Shown here piece after piece: positions 4,595 through 6,855 of a stretch of 6,855 bases of DNA. Position numbers and translations under genes: made by a program. The notes beneath the pieces are model-generated. The model was given only the letters and a program-made list of their open reading frames with translations. It had not been told where the DNA came from and searched no databases. Location of the stretch: positions 1-6,855 of the forward strand of contig JALWWR010000059.1 in the NCBI GenBank assembly GCA_026993045.1. Reading direction: 5' to 3'. Source of the stretch: Thermodesulfatator sp. Lineage in GTDB: Bacteria > Desulfobacterota > Thermodesulfobacteria > Thermodesulfobacteriales > Thermodesulfobacteriaceae. Position 1 is the stretch's first letter; each line of letters opens with the position of its first letter.

Positions 4595-6550
4595 TTAAAG
4601 GTAGAGGTGGAGGTGACCAAACCGGTCGCAGGCCCCCCGGAAACCTGGGGAGAGGTAGACCGTGGAATATTCTCCCACCACCAGGGCCGGCCCCTTAAAT
4701 TCGGCCTCCACCGGGAGCTGGTCCCAGAGATAGACCGGGGCGCGGACCCGATGGCGGGGGGAAAGCAGGAGATGGGAGTGTTCCGCCGGGCTCAACGCCG
4801 TGCCTCCTTTAAACTCCGGCCAGGGCAGAGGGGGGCGAGAAGCGGTGGCGGTCAAACGGAGGGCGGTGACTTCCAGGGAGCGCTTAGGATCTTGCCAGCC
4901 GTAGAGGCGTTGGTGCTCGCGGTGAAAGTCCTGGGCCCAAGAAGGGGTTAAAGGGATGGCGATCTCGAAGGCCTGGCCGCGATAGCGGGTATCGGCCCAG
5001 GCTTCTAGACGCCAGTCTTCCTTAAGGCCCCAAAGGGAAAGCTCTTTTAGGGCCCGGGACTTTAACTCTTCGAGTTTGGCCTGTAAGGTTTCGTAGTCCA
5101 CCTTTTCTCTTAGGGACAAACCTAGAAAAAAATCAAATCGGGGTTCGGTGGCTAGCATCCCTAAGGCCGAAAGGACCCCGGCGTAATGGGGCACCAGCAC
5201 CCGCGGGATCTCTAGCCGGGCCGCCAACTCCGTGGCATGGAGCCCCCCGGCTCCGCCAAAGGCGACCAGCGCGAAGGCCCGGGGATCATAGCCTTTTTCT
5301 AAAGAAACCTTCCGTAAGGCTGCCTCCATATTGGTGTTTACGATCTCCAAGATAGAGTAGGTGAGGTCTTCGAGAGAGGTGCTCTTGGCCGAAGCTAGGG
5401 CCTCTACCGACTTGCGGGCCAGGTCGAGTCTTAAAAGTTTCCGTCCGCCTAAAAACCGATGCGGGAGGAGGCGGCCGGCCAGGAGATTGGCGTCCGTGAC
5501 CGTGGGCGCAAGCCCTCCTTGCCCGTAACAGGCCGGGCCTGGATCCGCTCCCGCACTCTGAGGCCCCACCCGCAAGGCCCCTCCAGGGTCAAACCAGGCT
5601 ACGGAGCCGCCTCCGGCTCCAATGGTGTGGATATCAATCAAGGGCAAGGCCACTGGGTGCTCTTCAATTTGATATTCTTTGGTGTAAAGGGGTTTTCCTT
5701 CGGCTAAAGAGACGTCGGTGGAGGTTCCTCCCATATCCAGAGTGAGGATCCTTTCAAAACCCAGGCTCTGAGCCAGCCGCAGGGCCCCCATCACCCCTCC
5801 GGCGGGCCCTGAAAGGAGGGTCATTACGGCCCGGTCCTGAACCGCCAAGGCCGGAAGTAGCCCTCCGTTAGATTGCATAATAAAGATCCGGGTCTCCGGA
5901 AGTTTTTGACACAGTTCCTGGACATAGCGAAAGACCACTGGGGCTAGATAGGCATTCAAGAGGGTGGTGGAGGTCCGTTCGAATTCCCGAAATTCGGGGT
6001 GCACTTCCGAGGAAAGAGAAAGGGGCAGGTCCAGATCCGAGAGGGCTTCCGCCAGAAGCCTTTCATGCCAAGGGTTGGCGTAGGCGTGCAAAAGGGAGAT
6101 GGCCACCGCCTCCGGCTTTTTACGGCTTACCCAAAGTTTTACCCGCTCTAGCTCCTCTTTTTTTAGAGGGAGGGCCACCTGGCCGCCGGCCAGAATCCGT
6201 TCCCTTACCCCTAGCACCCGGGAACGAGGGATTACCGGCGGGGGTTTTTCCACCTCAAAGTTATAAAGTTCCGGACGAGCCTGACGACCGATAAAGATAA
6301 CGTCTTCAAATCCTTGAGTGGTAAGGAGGACCACCTTGGCCCCTTGCCGAGTGAGAAAGGCGTTGGTACCTACAGTGGTGCCGTGAAAAAGCTCTTCTAA
6401 GGGCTCAGGCCCTTTAAGCTCTCTCAGGCCTTTTAAGATGGCTTTGGAAGGGTTGGCGGGGGTAGAGGGGACCTTGTGGAGTTTTAGTCCTTCAGAGGTC
6501 TCGGCTACAAAATCTGTAAAGGTCCCCCCGGTATCGACCGCTACCCGCAT
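4595..6550 (-). CDS. Hydantoinase/oxoprolinase family protein, subunit A type (HyuA-like)
   Basis: HyuA-type proteins are cytoplasmic ATP-binding subunits of ATP-dependent enzymes that open 5-oxoproline, hydantoin or related amides; relatives form acetone carboxylase. The actual substrate here cannot be read from sequence. The 651 residues carry the N-terminal domain (about 3-175) with DTGGTFTD at 6-13 and HGTTVGTN at 56-63. The central domain (about 193-470) has MQSNGG (225), SGPAGG (247), DMGGTSTDVSL (272), GAGGGS (311), SAGADPGPACYG (332), TDAN (352) and FGGAGG (431). The C-terminal domain has RYRGQ (522) and GPALVVGEYSTVYLSPG (620-636). All the nucleotide-fold motifs look intact, and the protein is only a little shorter than typical (about 690). 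AAGGTGGT upstream supports the ATG at 6550. The gene overlaps the upstream phosphoesterase by 10 bp. No subunit B gene follows, because rtcB is next. Confidence 0.93.
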   Translation of the reverse strand: MRVAVDTGGTFTDFVAETSEGLKLHKVPSTPANPSKAILKGLRELKGPEPLEELFHGTTVGTNAFLTRQGAKVVLLTTQGFEDVIFIGRQARPELYNFEVEKPPPVIPRSRVLGVRERILAGGQVALPLKKEELERVKLWVSRKKPEAVAISLLHAYANPWHERLLAEALSDLDLPLSLSSEVHPEFREFERTSTTLLNAYLAPVVFRYVQELCQKLPETRIFIMQSNGGLLPALAVQDRAVMTLLSGPAGGVMGALRLAQSLGFERILTLDMGGTSTDVSLAEGKPLYTKEYQIEEHPVALPLIDIHTIGAGGGSVAWFDPGGALRVGPQSAGADPGPACYGQGGLAPTVTDANLLAGRLLPHRFLGGRKLLRLDLARKSVEALASAKSTSLEDLTYSILEIVNTNMEAALRKVSLEKGYDPRAFALVAFGGAGGLHATELAARLEIPRVLVPHYAGVLSALGMLATEPRFDFFLGLSLREKVDYETLQAKLEELKSRALKELSLWGLKEDWRLEAWADTRYRGQAFEIAIPLTPSWAQDFHREHQRLYGWQDPKRSLEVTALRLTATASRPPLPWPEFKGGTALSPAEHSHLLLSPRHRVRAPVYLWDQLPVEAEFKGPALVVGEYSTVYLSPGFRGACDRFGHLHLYL

Positions 6551-6855
6551 TCTAGGACCACCTTTTCCACCTCTTTTCGGGCGGGATCATAAAGGGCTAG
6601 GGTAGGAGCCCCCTCTTTGCCTAGAAGCTCCCCAGGGTTGACTACCAAGCAGTCTTTTACCCGCAGGGTCTTCCACACGTGGGTGTGGCCACAGAGCACT
6701 AGGTCGTATTCACCGGTGGCGGCCAACCCCCGGGCCAATTCGGGATAATGGACCATGGCTATCCGGTGTTCCCCCACTTCCAGGAAGGCGAACTCGCCGT
6801 GGAAATGAAGGTTTTCAAAGCGGGCTACCTGTTTTTCGAGGAGATGGGGATCTCC
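6541..6855 (-). CDS. YfcE/MJ0936-type metallophosphoesterase, C-terminal part (start outside window)
   Basis: This belongs to the small calcineurin-like phosphodiesterases that use two metal ions; members act on various phosphodiesters and the physiological substrate is usually unknown. The frame is open to the right edge, so 104 C-terminal residues are visible of about 160-180 expected. An internal ATG/GTG is not needed as a start. Visible metal-binding features are H36 in VHYPELA and the GHTH motif at 56-59 (LVLCGHTH), followed by NPGELLG at 73-79. The HYPE and NPGE forms are found in a known subgroup of this family, in place of HGH and NPGS. The N-terminal DxH and GNxD ligands lie beyond the edge; the first visible residues GDPH probably follow shortly after GNxD. 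The stop TAG overlaps the hyuA homologue start by 10 bp, so the two are likely co-expressed. A shared function is not evident. Confidence 0.88.
   Translation of the reverse strand, partial: GDPHLLEKQVARFENLHFHGEFAFLEVGEHRIAMVHYPELARGLAATGEYDLVLCGHTHVWKTLRVKDCLVVNPGELLGKEGAPTLALYDPARKEVEKVVLECG
6557..6564 (-). promoter_or_regulatory. Ribosome binding site of the hyuA homologue
   Basis: AAGGTGGT on the minus strand differs by one base from the full anti-16S sequence AAGGAGGT and lies six bases before the ATG at 6550. It sits inside the last codons of the metallophosphoesterase, which suggests the two genes are translated from one mRNA. Confidence 0.65.

Noticed and set aside
4607..4951. Plus-strand open frames opposite hyuA and rtcB (4607-4951, 5459-5707, 3286-3633, 4375-4581)
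   Set aside because: Arg/Gly/Pro-rich translations without motifs, wholly or mostly antisense to well supported genes; typical GC-rich shadow frames.

Overview
The window looks like chromosomal DNA from a Gram-negative bacterium. The left edge carries two LPS heptose genes (waaF and gmhB), and a transmembrane chemotaxis receptor lies further in. Base composition is moderately GC-rich, roughly mid-50s by eye. The proteins are rich in Glu/Lys/Arg/Leu, genes are tightly packed, and several junctions overlap. This would fit a thermophilic member of the Thermodesulfobacteriota/Desulfobacterota or a relative, but that placement is an inference from style and not from a marker gene. I see no rRNA, tRNA, CRISPR array, insertion sequence, integrase or phage gene. 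Nothing points to a mobile island.

Layout: (1) On the + strand, 1-1007, the 3' part of waaF (ADP-heptose:LPS heptosyltransferase II) overlaps gmhB (heptose-bisphosphate phosphatase) by one base. Together they form the end of an LPS inner-core heptose operon. (2) On the - strand, 992-2911, is a methyl-accepting chemotaxis protein with a C-terminal PilZ (cyclic-di-GMP type) domain. It converges on gmhB and the two coding regions overlap by 16 bp. A hairpin that could end each transcript lies in this zone. (3) A gap of about 170 bp (2912-3078) holds a plausible sigma-70 promoter and a leader hairpin for the chemoreceptor. (4) On the - strand, 3079-4509, is a complete rtcB RNA ligase with all recognisable catalytic residues. 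(5) An 85-bp gap (4510-4594) holds a candidate terminator for the next gene upstream. (6) On the - strand, 4595-6550, is a hydantoinase/oxoprolinase subunit A homologue. It overlaps by 10 bp the 3' end of (7), a YfcE/MJ0936-type metallophosphoesterase that runs off the right edge (6541-6855).

Functionally, waaF and gmhB act in one pathway: GmhB helps make the ADP-heptose precursor that WaaF transfers to lipid A-core. The metallophosphoesterase and hyuA homologue are probably co-transcribed and translationally coupled. RtcB and the chemoreceptor seem to be separate units sharing the same direction. I did not find a clearly new multi-gene system. The most noteworthy points are the MCP-PilZ fusion with a changed PilZ motif and a possibly degenerate zinc-type sensor, the interlocked convergent 3' ends, and the hyuA homologue without an adjacent hyuB.
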